64,000 bases of DNA, taken from the NCBI GenBank assembly GCA_963663615.1, contig OY760517.1:1922001-1986000 (forward strand), given 5' to 3'. The notes under the pieces were generated by a model. The model was not told where the DNA came from and did not search any database. It saw nothing but the letters and a program-made list of their open reading frames with translations. A program made the position numbers and the translations under genes. This DNA is from G963663615 sp963663615 (GTDB taxonomy: Bacteria > Bacteroidota > Ignavibacteria > Ignavibacteriales > Melioribacteraceae). Below are positions 17,609-26,141 of the stretch, one piece after another (the stretch's first letter is position 1; the number at the start of each line of letters is the position of its first letter).

Positions 17609-17651
17609 AGCCTCTTAATCTATAAGATATTTTTAGAATTCAAAATGAATA

Positions 17652-18329
17652 TTATAAATCTATTACTTCACCAATTTCCATCACTTTACCTTTAAACCCG
17701 TTACCTTCTATTTTGGAAACAAATTCATCAGGATTGGCTTCAATTAAAGGAAATGTATTAAAGTGCATCGGAATAGCAATGTCTGGATTTACAAATTCAA
17801 CTGCCTTAACAGCATCATCAATACCCATGGTAAAGTTATCTCCAATAGGTAAAAGCATATAATCTATTTTGTTCATTTCGCCAATAAGTTTCATATCGTA
17901 AAACAATCCGGTATCACCAGTATGATATATTGTTTTACCATCAATCGTTAGTAATACCCCAGCAGCCAAGCCTCCATAAACACCATCAGGTGTAACAGAA
18001 CCATGCTGTGCAATTGTTAGTTTAACACGCCCAAATTCAAAATTAAAACTACCACCAATATGCATCGGATGTGCATCAAATCCTTTTTTATTACAATAAT
18101 TAGCCAGTTCATAAACACAAATAAATTTTGAATTACATCTTTTTGCTATTTTAAAACTGTCACCAATATGATCTTCATGGGCATGAGTAAGAATTATATA
18201 GTCTGCATCAATTTTATTTTCTTTTATTATTGCAGTAGGATTACCATCGAAAAACGGATCAATTAGAATTTTTTTGTTATTCTTAGTTGTAATCAAAAAC
18301 GAAGAATGCGAAAGAAATTGTAACTTCAT
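17652..18329 (-). CDS. UPF0173-type metal-dependent hydrolase
   Basis: The 225-residue protein is a small metallo-beta-lactamase-fold hydrolase of the UPF0173 (YtkL-like) family. Metal ligands are visible in THAHEDHIGD (HxHxDH), IAQHGS, HTGDTG and MHFNTFP. There is no signal peptide, so it acts in the cytoplasm. The substrate is not known. It lies 43 bases upstream of parA on the same strand. Confidence 0.85.
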   Translation of the reverse strand: MKLQFLSHSSFLITTKNNKKILIDPFFDGNPTAIIKENKIDADYIILTHAHEDHIGDSFKIAKRCNSKFICVYELANYCNKKGFDAHPMHIGGSFNFEFGRVKLTIAQHGSVTPDGVYGGLAAGVLLTIDGKTIYHTGDTGLFYDMKLIGEMNKIDYMLLPIGDNFTMGIDDAVKAVEFVNPDIAIPMHFNTFPLIEANPDEFVSKIEGNGFKGKVMEIGEVIDL

Positions 18330-18417
18330 AATGATATCCTTTTATTTTTTATTCAGATAAATAATTTACTAATTTTTTGATAAAGTATTATTATTAAAAA
18401 ATCTCGGTATTTTAATG

Positions 18418-19077
18418 CTATTTAAATATTATTGCGTTAATAAAACTTATTATTGCTCTTATTGGCTGCATTTTGCTACTATCATTTGCGTAAATAGTAG
18501 GTATTTTAACAAAATCATATTTATATCTCTTTCTTCCAGCCAAAATTAGCATTTCAGATTCTGCAGCCCATCCATCAGAAATATTTAACAAATTTGGGAT
18601 AATTGATGTTTTATAAGCCCTAAACCCATTTTGACTATCAGGTATTTTAATACCTGATTTTTTACTTAACAAGAATGATGTAATTGAATTACTTAAAATA
18701 CGCTGAAAGGGCATATTACTTTTATTCAGCATCCTGTTTCCTGCAACAAAATCATTTGTCTTTAATTTCTCAATAAAATCAGGAATATTTTCAGGCGGGT
18801 GTTGCAAGTCTGCATCAAAACATACGGTGTATTCATAGTTTTGAATTATAGCATGTCTTAAGCCTGTTTTAAGTGCGGCACCCTTTCCCCTGTTATAATC
18901 GTGTTTAAGTAGTATTGATTTTTCTTTATTATAACTGATTGAATAATCATCATTGCTGCCATCATCAACCAGAATTAAATAATCAACATACTCAAGAGTT
19001 TTATCAATAACTTTCTGAATAGTATTTTTTTCATTGTAAAATGGTATAACCGCACATGTTTTATTTTTCTTTGTCAT
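18418..19077 (-). CDS. Family 2 glycosyltransferase (DPM1-like)
   Basis: The 219-residue protein is a compact GT-A fold transferase like dolichol-phosphate mannose synthase. It has VIPFYNEKNT at the N-terminus, LVDDGSNDD, and the DAD motif in FDADLQHPPENI. There is no C-terminal membrane domain. It most likely charges polyprenyl phosphate with a sugar. I prefer the ATG at 19077 over an upstream TTG at 19086; either overlaps cdaA, so both genes are on one transcript. Confidence 0.85.
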   Translation of the reverse strand: MTKKNKTCAVIPFYNEKNTIQKVIDKTLEYVDYLILVDDGSNDDYSISYNKEKSILLKHDYNRGKGAALKTGLRHAIIQNYEYTVCFDADLQHPPENIPDFIEKLKTNDFVAGNRMLNKSNMPFQRILSNSITSFLLSKKSGIKIPDSQNGFRAYKTSIIPNLLNISDGWAAESEMLILAGRKRYKYDFVKIPTIYANDSSKMQPIRAIISFINAIIFK

Positions 19078-19882
19078 AATTTTCAAAGATGTTTTTCCAT
19101 GATTTTGGTTTTGACGTATGATATAATTTTTCAGTTAACAATCGCTTAAATGAATCTTTTGATAATCCTCGTTTAAGTACACCATTTTCAGCAATCGAAA
19201 TACCACCTGTTTCCTCTGAAACAATTATACTAACTACCTCAGCTTGTTCAGATATACCCAAGCCGGCTTTATGTCTCATACCAAGCGATATACCGTCCAG
19301 AACATTTGTTTGTGAAAGAGGCAATGTACATCTTGCAGCTTCTATTTTTTCCCCATTAATAATTACAGCACCATCATGCAATGGTGATCTTGGAAAAAAT
19401 ATTGATCTAAGCAATGCTTTACTTATTCTGGAATTTAGTACCTCACCTGTTTCAATTACAGAGTTAATACCACCACTTTTTACAATTACAATTAGTGCTC
19501 CATGCTGAAATCTTGCAAGTTCAAAACTGGTATCAACAAGTATATCAACAACTCCTTCTTCCTTGTCCTTGTTCTCTCCTCCAAAAATACTATAACGCCC
19601 AAGCATTAGAAGTAATCTTCTGATTTCAGGTTGAAATATTATAATAAAGGCAATAACCCATATACCGGATACAAGCTCAAGCAACCAGCCAAGTGCTTTA
19701 AGGTCAGCAGCCTGTGCAAGAAAGGAAAGCAAAAGTACAATTATCAAACCAAAAAATATTTGTGATGCAATTGTACCACGAATTACCAAAAACAATCGAT
19801 AAATAATATACGATACCAAAACAATATCGATAAAATCGAGTAAAGTAAATGAAAGAAAGCCTATTCTGAATAATTCAAACAT
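19061..19882 (-). CDS. cdaA: Diadenylate cyclase CdaA
   Basis: CdaA condenses two ATP into the second messenger c-di-AMP. Three N-terminal membrane helices span about 15-85. The DAC catalytic domain follows with the DGA motif at 170-172 and RHKAG at 203-207 (usually RHRxA/G). Length (273) matches the family. It overlaps folP by 8 bases and the GT2 gene downstream. In Firmicutes cdaA is linked with cdaR and glmM, but here it pairs with folP, the arrangement typical for Bacteroidota-like genomes. No cdaR gene is in the window. Confidence 0.95.
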   Translation of the reverse strand: MFELFRIGFLSFTLLDFIDIVLVSYIIYRLFLVIRGTIASQIFFGLIIVLLLSFLAQAADLKALGWLLELVSGIWVIAFIIIFQPEIRRLLLMLGRYSIFGGENKDKEEGVVDILVDTSFELARFQHGALIVIVKSGGINSVIETGEVLNSRISKALLRSIFFPRSPLHDGAVIINGEKIEAARCTLPLSQTNVLDGISLGMRHKAGLGISEQAEVVSIIVSEETGGISIAENGVLKRGLSKDSFKRLLTEKLYHTSKPKSWKNIFENYDKEK

Positions 19883-20723
19883 TAATGGTTAGTTCCGGAT
19901 TATCTATAAAGCCTAGTATTTTTCTTGCTTCGGAAATGTTCTTAACATTATGAGTACGAATTATATTGCAATTCCGTTTAACAACTTCGTACTCGGCAAT
20001 TACAGTTGCGTTATCTCGTTCATGAACCTCAATATTCAAACTCTTGCCAAGAAAAGATTTACGCGACAAACCTATTAGTAATGGATACCCTAACTTAATA
20101 AATTCCCCGGTATTTGCAAGTATTTCATAATTATCAACTACCCTTTTACCAAACCCAATACCGGGATCAATAATAATTTTATCAACTTCTCTGGTTTTAC
20201 AATATTTAATCTTATCGTTAAAGTATTCAATAATTTCATTTGTGGTGTTTTTGTATTGAGGATTAACCTGCATGTTTTCAGGATTACCTTTTATATGCAT
20301 TAAAACATACCATGCATCATATTTCGCTACCACATCAACTATTTCAGGATCAAATGAGAAACCGCTAATATCATTTATTATTCTGGCACCAGCATTAATA
20401 GCTGCATCTGCAACTAATGATTTTGTAGTATCAACAGAAATAACAATATCCTTATTCTCTTTTAGAATACCATTAATTACAGGCACTACCCTGCCAAGTT
20501 CATCCTCAACATTAACCTGTTTTGCCCCCGGTCTTGTTGATTCTCCACCAATATCAATAATATCTGCACCTTGACTGATGAGTTCGAGACCTTTATCTAC
20601 CGCCTTGTTTACATCCATATAATTACCACCATCTGAAAATGAGTCAGGGGTAACATTTAGAATACCCATAATATAAAATGGACAGGTTTTTAGATTAAGG
20701 TCTTTTTCGAACTTATCAATCAT
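19875..20723 (-). CDS. folP: Dihydropteroate synthase
   Basis: FolP joins p-aminobenzoate to dihydropterin pyrophosphate in folate synthesis and is the sulfonamide target. The 282-residue TIM barrel shows MGILNVTPDSFSDGG, DIIDIGGESTRPGA, ISVDTTK, INDISGF, DPGIGFGK, GLSRKSFLG and the final RTHNV. All motifs are intact and length is normal. It lies 4 bases behind nagA and overlaps cdaA. Confidence 0.96.
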   Translation of the reverse strand: MIDKFEKDLNLKTCPFYIMGILNVTPDSFSDGGNYMDVNKAVDKGLELISQGADIIDIGGESTRPGAKQVNVEDELGRVVPVINGILKENKDIVISVDTTKSLVADAAINAGARIINDISGFSFDPEIVDVVAKYDAWYVLMHIKGNPENMQVNPQYKNTTNEIIEYFNDKIKYCKTREVDKIIIDPGIGFGKRVVDNYEILANTGEFIKLGYPLLIGLSRKSFLGKSLNIEVHERDNATVIAEYEVVKRNCNIIRTHNVKNISEARKILGFIDNPELTINV

Positions 20724-20727
20724 TAAA

Positions 20728-21888
20728 CTATTCTGCTTTATATCTTACTTTACCACTCTTAATGGTATATTTAACATTATAATCTTTATCAAGAATAACA
20801 ATGTCGGCATGTTTACCGGAAGCTAATACACCTCTGTTAGCACCAATAACTTTTGAACCATTCAGTGTAGCCATTCGAACAGCATCGGTTAATGAAGCCT
20901 GTGTATGCTCAAGTATGTTTTTTATAGCCTTGTTTAAAGTTAAGGTACTTCCTGCAATGGTTCCATCTTCCATCATTGCTTTATTACCCTTAACCCAAAC
21001 TTTCTGATCAGAGAATTGTGATTCTTCTCCTTCATGCATTCCGCCAACTCTAATTGAATCCGTAATAAGAATTATGTTTTTAGCAGATTTCATTTTTACC
21101 AGCATATCCATAACAGCCGGATGAACATGATATGTATCAGCAATCAACTCAAGTTTTAACTCATCACGTAACAAAGCACCAACAACTACGCCCGGGTCCC
21201 TATGATGCATACTGTTCATAGCATTGAACATATGAGTAATGTGAGTTGCACCATGATCAATTGCTTTATCAATTTGCTCATAAGTAGCAGTTGAGTGCCC
21301 AATTGAGCAAACAACTCCATGAAAAGAAGCTTCCCTGATTACATCAAAAGCACCCGGCAATTCAGGAGCAATAGTCATTATTTTTAGTGTTCCCTGAGAA
21401 GCCTTCCACATATCCAGGAATGATTCTACAGAAGGTTTCCATAAATATTCTTCATTCATAGCACCCTTAAGTTCGGGATTAAGGTATGGACCTTCCATAT
21501 GGATACCACGAATATTAGAATCAGGATTTTCAATAATGTAACTTGAAACCCTGTGTAAGTCTGCCAAAACCTCTTTATACGGTTTTGCATGCAAACTCGC
21601 CATAACAGTAGTTGAACCATGTTCAAAAAAGTATTTACTTATTTTCTCAATACTTTCAGTTGATTCGTCAGAAAATCCGTAACCACCTGCACCACCATGT
21701 ACAAGAAGGTCAACGAATCCGGGCATAATCAAACAATCAGAACATTCAATAATCTCTGAAGTTTCAGGAATTGATATTTCATCAACAACACCTACATCAT
21801 AAATTTTGTCATTCTGAATTGTGACTGCACCATTTTTGATTTTTCTGAAAGGAGTAACAATTGTACCTCCTTTTAGAGCTAAACCCAT
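20728..21888 (-). CDS. nagA: N-acetylglucosamine-6-phosphate deacetylase
   Basis: NagA removes acetate from GlcNAc-6-phosphate, giving glucosamine-6-phosphate for NagB or cell wall synthesis. The 386-residue amidohydrolase has HMEGPYLN (metal Glu132), His198 in SIGHSTA, His219 in THITHMFNAM, and the catalytic Asp277 in LITDSIR. The first metal motif reads DLLVHGG: Leu62 replaces the first histidine of the HxH pair found in two-metal enzymes. This suggests a single-metal enzyme, as in E. coli, where the pair is also altered. nagB is located elsewhere in this window (25.3 kb, other strand), not adjacent. Confidence 0.93.
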   Translation of the reverse strand: MGLALKGGTIVTPFRKIKNGAVTIQNDKIYDVGVVDEISIPETSEIIECSDCLIMPGFVDLLVHGGAGGYGFSDESTESIEKISKYFFEHGSTTVMASLHAKPYKEVLADLHRVSSYIIENPDSNIRGIHMEGPYLNPELKGAMNEEYLWKPSVESFLDMWKASQGTLKIMTIAPELPGAFDVIREASFHGVVCSIGHSTATYEQIDKAIDHGATHITHMFNAMNSMHHRDPGVVVGALLRDELKLELIADTYHVHPAVMDMLVKMKSAKNIILITDSIRVGGMHEGEESQFSDQKVWVKGNKAMMEDGTIAGSTLTLNKAIKNILEHTQASLTDAVRMATLNGSKVIGANRGVLASGKHADIVILDKDYNVKYTIKSGKVRYKAE

Positions 21889-21909
21889 ATTATCTCTACC
21901 CTTGTATAT

Positions 21910-22566
21910 TTATTTTAACAACATGTTTTTTAATTTCGTAGTAGCCTCGGTAATATTCCCCTTACCAAATACCGCCGAGCCGGCAACAAACACATCACAC
22001 CCTGCATCAGATACTTCGTTAATTGTTTCCTGATTAACTCCACCATCAACTTCAATAAGATAATTGAAATCGAGTCTTTCTCTTAATTCAACTAACTCTC
22101 GTACCTTGGTTAAACTATTTTTAATAAACTTTTGTCCGCCAAATCCTGGATTTACGGACATAACTAACACCAAATCAACATCCTCAAGTATATCATACAA
22201 TAATGATACCGGTGTTGCCGGATTTATTGAAACTCCGGCTTTTACTCCAAAACTTCTAATAAATTGAATAGTTCGATGAAGATGCGGACAGGTTTCCTGA
22301 TGAACAGTTATATAATCAGAACCTGCCTTGGCAAACTCTTCAATATAATTATCGGGATTCTCAATCATCAAATGAGAATCGATTGGTAAGTCGGTTGCAC
22401 CGTTAACTGCTTTTACAACCATTGGACCGAATGTTATATTCGGAACAAAATGACCATCCATAATATCACAATGTATCCAGTCGGCACCACCAATTGCAGT
22501 ACTTCTTATGTTGCCACCCAAATTGGTGAAATCTGCCGAAAGTATTGAAGGAGCTAATAATTTCAT
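21910..22566 (-). CDS. rpe: Ribulose-phosphate 3-epimerase
   Basis: Rpe interconverts ribulose-5-phosphate and xylulose-5-phosphate. The 218-residue TIM barrel has LAPSILSADF, HCDIMDGHFVPN (catalytic Asp and metal His), DSHLMIENP, MSVNPGFGGQ and EVDGGVN with the second catalytic Asp. All are intact. It lies between nagA and the PASTA gene, 12 bases after the latter. Confidence 0.96.
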   Translation of the reverse strand: MKLLAPSILSADFTNLGGNIRSTAIGGADWIHCDIMDGHFVPNITFGPMVVKAVNGATDLPIDSHLMIENPDNYIEEFAKAGSDYITVHQETCPHLHRTIQFIRSFGVKAGVSINPATPVSLLYDILEDVDLVLVMSVNPGFGGQKFIKNSLTKVRELVELRERLDFNYLIEVDGGVNQETINEVSDAGCDVFVAGSAVFGKGNITEATTKLKNMLLK

Positions 22567-22578
22567 AATGTACTCCTG

Positions 22579-23313
22579 CTATTTATCAATATTCCTTGCA
22601 ACAAATACATCCACACTATCCCCATAGTTTGCTAACTCATCCTTATTAGGATACTGATCCCTGATTGTATTCGGCAATAAAGTTTTTGAAGGAACAAATG
22701 TAATTTTTCCAAGCTTTAATGAATAATTCTTAAGAATCTTCTCTGCACTGTAAAGTGATTCGCCAAGAAGTGAAGGAACCCTTATTTTACCAACCTGAGG
22801 TCCAACACTTACTTTTAAATTTACAGTATCACCTTTGGTAATATTTACACCAGGCTCAATATTCTGACCAATAATCAAATCAGCCGGATATTCAGATCTA
22901 ACCTTTTCTACTTCACCAATAATCAAGCTTAAACGTTCCGCTGTTATTTTACCATTTCGTAAAGTTTTACCTTCCAAATTAGGCATTTTCACCAAAGGTT
23001 CGCCACCCGATATAAATATATATACTCTTCTGTTTTCCTTAACAATAGTTCCCTGTCTTGGGTTCTGGAAAATAACATGATCCTTTTCAAATCTCGAATC
23101 AAATCTCGGACCTTCCAATACCGGATTAAGGTTCAATTGCTCCAGCATCACCATTGCACTATCTTTATGAACACCAACCAAATCAGGAACAACGTATTCA
23201 TTCGAATTAACAATGGCTGGAAGTATCACTTTATCAGCTGTAATGAGTAAACCTGTAACAACTAATACTATAATAATTGAATATAATAAAAACTTCTTAA
23301 TGAATTTTTTCAT
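22579..23313 (-). CDS. Membrane-anchored protein with three PASTA domains
   Basis: From the ATG at 23313 the protein has 244 residues. A basic N-terminus and one membrane helix (about 9-28) are followed by three PASTA domains outside the cytoplasm (about 40-103, 108-175 and 178-241). Each contains the P-D/N/S-L-x-G and 'N-P-x-x-G-x' pattern. PASTA domains bind peptidoglycan stem peptides or muropeptides. No kinase or transpeptidase domain is attached. The open frame extends 52 codons upstream, but that part is low-complexity and has no matching features, so I chose the internal ATG. Confidence 0.82.
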   Translation of the reverse strand: MKKFIKKFLLYSIIIVLVVTGLLITADKVILPAIVNSNEYVVPDLVGVHKDSAMVMLEQLNLNPVLEGPRFDSRFEKDHVIFQNPRQGTIVKENRRVYIFISGGEPLVKMPNLEGKTLRNGKITAERLSLIIGEVEKVRSEYPADLIIGQNIEPGVNITKGDTVNLKVSVGPQVGKIRVPSLLGESLYSAEKILKNYSLKLGKITFVPSKTLLPNTIRDQYPNKDELANYGDSVDVFVARNIDK

Positions 23314-23589
23314 ATAAATCACATTTAATTTGATTTCAAATATACAAAAATAAATGTATCCTATAAATCTTCTTATGCATACATAATAAATAATTATATC
23401 AGCCTGATAATAAATACATTTCCTTTTTACAGACAAAACAGTAAAAGAAAAGCAGTTAATATTAAGCAATTGCCTTAATTCTTTATAATTTTTATACTAT
23501 TTTTTTTATTTTTGGTTTCATGAAATTTTGGCTAATCTTTTATACAATGCTTTGATAGCTTTAGTCTCTTTAAATTATAGGAGTAAAAT

Positions 23590-25239
23590 ATGTTCAAGAA
23601 TCACCCGAAAGGACTTCCTGTTCTTTTCTTTACTGAAATGTGGGAGCGTTTTGGTTTCTATTTAATGCTAGGTATCTTTACACTGTACATGATTGATGCC
23701 GATGGAATGAATTTTTCTAAATCTGGTGCTGCTGATATTTATGGTACTTACCTTGCACTTGTTTATCTTACTCCGTTTATCGGCGGTTTGCTTGCAGACA
23801 GAATTTTAGGTTACAGACTAAGTATCACTATAGGTGGTGCATTGATGGGAATAGGTTACATTGGGCTTTCGCTTCCAGGTGAAATGATGTTCTATTTATC
23901 TCTGTTACTTATTATCATTGGTAACGGGTTCTTCAAACCAAATATTTCAACACTTGTTGGTAATCTTTACAATAATGAAAAATATAAAGATCACAAAGAC
24001 TCAGGTTTCAATATCTTTTATATGGGTATTAACATTGGTGCCTTTGTTTGTAACTTTATCGCTGCGTATTTACGACTCGAATATGGTTGGGGTTATGCTT
24101 TTGCTGCTGCTGGTATTGGTATGTTTGTTGGACTTATCTGGTTCTGGTTTGGTCAGAAACATGTTAAGGAAGCTGATGTTATTAAACCAACTCAAAAAGA
24201 AGATGTACCTCTTGGCAGATTACTTGCCATGATCTTTTTACCTGCCGGTTTAGCTGGTGTTGCTGGTTGGTTTTTACCTACTGCCCTTTTCGGAGGAACT
24301 CTTCTTGGTAGCAATTCAACAGATGCATTCCTTTTTGCTGCTATTCCAATTTTAGTATTTTATCTTTCATTATATCTTAGAGCTAATAAAGAAGATAAAG
24401 CTCCTATTGGTGCTCTTCTTTCAGTATTTGGTGTTGTAATTATTTTTTGGGCTATCTTTCACCAGAATGGTTCTGCACTTACTCTTTGGGCAAAAGATTA
24501 CACAAACCGTGAAATGCCTGCCGCTGTTGAAACTGTTGCCGAAACTCTAAAATTTGCTGAAATAGTTGATACTACTAAAACTGAACGTGCACTCCTTGAT
24601 TCACATGGAGTTGAAAAACTTGATGCTAATGGTAATAAAATAGTTGTAATGGGTCCTCATTACTATCTTGATAATCTGCCAAAAGATAAATGGCCTAAAG
24701 GTGATGGTGAATTAAAACTAATTTCTACCGAAATTTTCCAGTCAGTTAACCCTGGATTTGTTGTTTTCCTTACACCGGTAGTTGTTGGTTTATTCGGATT
24801 CCTTAGAAGAAAAGGACTTGAACCTTCCACTCCTGCTAAAATTGGTTGGGGTATGGTTATTACTGCACTCTCAACAACAGTTATGATGGCTGCTGTTCTT
24901 GTTTCCAACAACGGGATGGAGAAAAGCTCGGCTCTCTTCCTCGTCTCATCTTACGGTATTATTACTTTTGGTGAGCTATTCCTTAGTCCTATGGGACTTT
25001 CACTCGTATCTAAATTAAGTCCTCCACGAATTACTGCCCTTATGATGGGTGGCTGGTTCCTTGCTACTGCACTTGGCAACAAGTTATCTGGTGTAATTTC
25101 AGGACTTTGGGATACTTTTGATAACAAAGTTTATTTCTTTGGTGTTAACTTTGTTGGTGCTCTTTTCGGTGCTGTTTTAATCTTTCTTATGGTTAAATGG
25201 CTTACCAAAGTGGTGGTGGAACACACAGGTAAACGTTAA
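23590..25239 (+). CDS. POT/PTR2-family proton-coupled peptide transporter
   Basis: The 549-residue inner-membrane protein is a major facilitator of the POT family, importing di- and tripeptides with protons. The signature ExxER is Glu16-Met-Trp-Glu19-Arg20 in helix 1; the PTR2 motif GNGFFKPNISTLVG and helix-pair text FNIFYMGINIGAF follow. An extra loop of about 70 residues between later helices (DTTKTERALLDSHG to WPKGDGELKL) is probably periplasmic, as in other Bacteroidota POT proteins. The ATG follows TAGGAG. A terminator follows the gene, so it is a single-gene unit. Confidence 0.93.
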   Translation: MFKNHPKGLPVLFFTEMWERFGFYLMLGIFTLYMIDADGMNFSKSGAADIYGTYLALVYLTPFIGGLLADRILGYRLSITIGGALMGIGYIGLSLPGEMMFYLSLLLIIIGNGFFKPNISTLVGNLYNNEKYKDHKDSGFNIFYMGINIGAFVCNFIAAYLRLEYGWGYAFAAAGIGMFVGLIWFWFGQKHVKEADVIKPTQKEDVPLGRLLAMIFLPAGLAGVAGWFLPTALFGGTLLGSNSTDAFLFAAIPILVFYLSLYLRANKEDKAPIGALLSVFGVVIIFWAIFHQNGSALTLWAKDYTNREMPAAVETVAETLKFAEIVDTTKTERALLDSHGVEKLDANGNKIVVMGPHYYLDNLPKDKWPKGDGELKLISTEIFQSVNPGFVVFLTPVVVGLFGFLRRKGLEPSTPAKIGWGMVITALSTTVMMAAVLVSNNGMEKSSALFLVSSYGIITFGELFLSPMGLSLVSKLSPPRITALMMGGWFLATALGNKLSGVISGLWDTFDNKVYFFGVNFVGALFGAVLIFLMVKWLTKVVVEHTGKR

Positions 25240-25281
25240 GATCATTTAAATATTGACATTATAATTTTATTTAATAGATTT

Positions 25282-25312
25282 AAACCCGGTTTCCGCCGGG
25301 TTTAATTTTGTG
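25282..25312 (+). terminator. Terminator of the peptide transporter gene
   Basis: A perfect 8-bp stem AAACCCGG/CCGGGTTT with a loop of 6 at 25282-25303 is followed by a T-rich tract. It lies 43 bases after the transporter stop and upstream of nagB. Confidence 0.8.
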
Positions 25313-25349
25313 TTTATAAGTTTTAATACAAAATTAAGGAGATAGAGAT

Positions 25350-26117
25350 ATGCTAGTAATAGTTAAAGAAGATTATGAATCACTTAGCAAGGAAGCTGCA
25401 AAGGTAGTAGCTGACAGACTTAGAAGAAAACCAAACCTTGTTTTAGGATTGGCAACTGGTAGTACACCACTTGGTTTGTACACAGAGTTAATTAAACTAC
25501 ACAAAGAAGAAGGTCTTGATTTTTCAAAAGTTACTACATTTAATCTTGACGAATATATTGGGCTGCATCCTGAACATGACCAGAGTTATCATTACTTTAT
25601 GCAGAAAAACTTTTTTGATCATGTTAATGTTGCTCCAAGATTTGTACATGTTCCCGACGGCATGACAAAAGATGTTGATGCTTTTTGCAAGTGGTATGAA
25701 AAAAGAATTAAAGAGTTTGGTGGAATTGATCTTCAGATTCTTGGTATTGGCAAAAACGGTCATATTGCATTTAATGAACCGGGTAGCTCTCTAGGATCAA
25801 GAACAAGAATTAAAACACTTGAAGATGATACAATTCAGGCTAACGCCAGATTTTTTGAATCAATTGATGAAGTTCCAAAATACGCTATTACAATGGGTGT
25901 TGGTACTATCATGGATGCGAAAGAATTATTGCTTGTTGCTAACAGTTCAAACAAAGCTCAGGCAGTTAAGGATTCATGTGAAGGACCTTTAACAGCTATG
26001 TGCCCGGCATCTATTATTCAAATGCATCAAAAGGCTATTGTTTGCGTTGATAAAGATGCTGCCTCAAAACTTGAAGGTAAATATGTAGATAGCTGGGAAA
26101 AAATGTTTTTTGATTAA
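25350..26117 (+). CDS. nagB: Glucosamine-6-phosphate deaminase
   Basis: NagB turns glucosamine-6-phosphate into fructose-6-phosphate and ammonia. The 255-residue enzyme has GLATGSTPLGLY (phosphate loop), FNLDEYIGL with the catalytic Asp, and GIGKNGHIAFNEPGSS with the second acidic/His cluster. Length is typical of the monofunctional enzyme. It is 24 bases ahead of the alternative glmU gene, which suggests joint use of amino-sugar phosphates. Confidence 0.95.
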   Translation: MLVIVKEDYESLSKEAAKVVADRLRRKPNLVLGLATGSTPLGLYTELIKLHKEEGLDFSKVTTFNLDEYIGLHPEHDQSYHYFMQKNFFDHVNVAPRFVHVPDGMTKDVDAFCKWYEKRIKEFGGIDLQILGIGKNGHIAFNEPGSSLGSRTRIKTLEDDTIQANARFFESIDEVPKYAITMGVGTIMDAKELLLVANSSNKAQAVKDSCEGPLTAMCPASIIQMHQKAIVCVDKDAASKLEGKYVDSWEKMFFD

Positions 26118-26141
26118 ACTAAAAACTTCCGGGGTATTTTT

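Noticed and set aside
23314..23469. 52-codon N-terminal extension of the PASTA protein
   Set aside because: It lacks any domain and precedes a normal membrane anchor; more likely untranslated leader.
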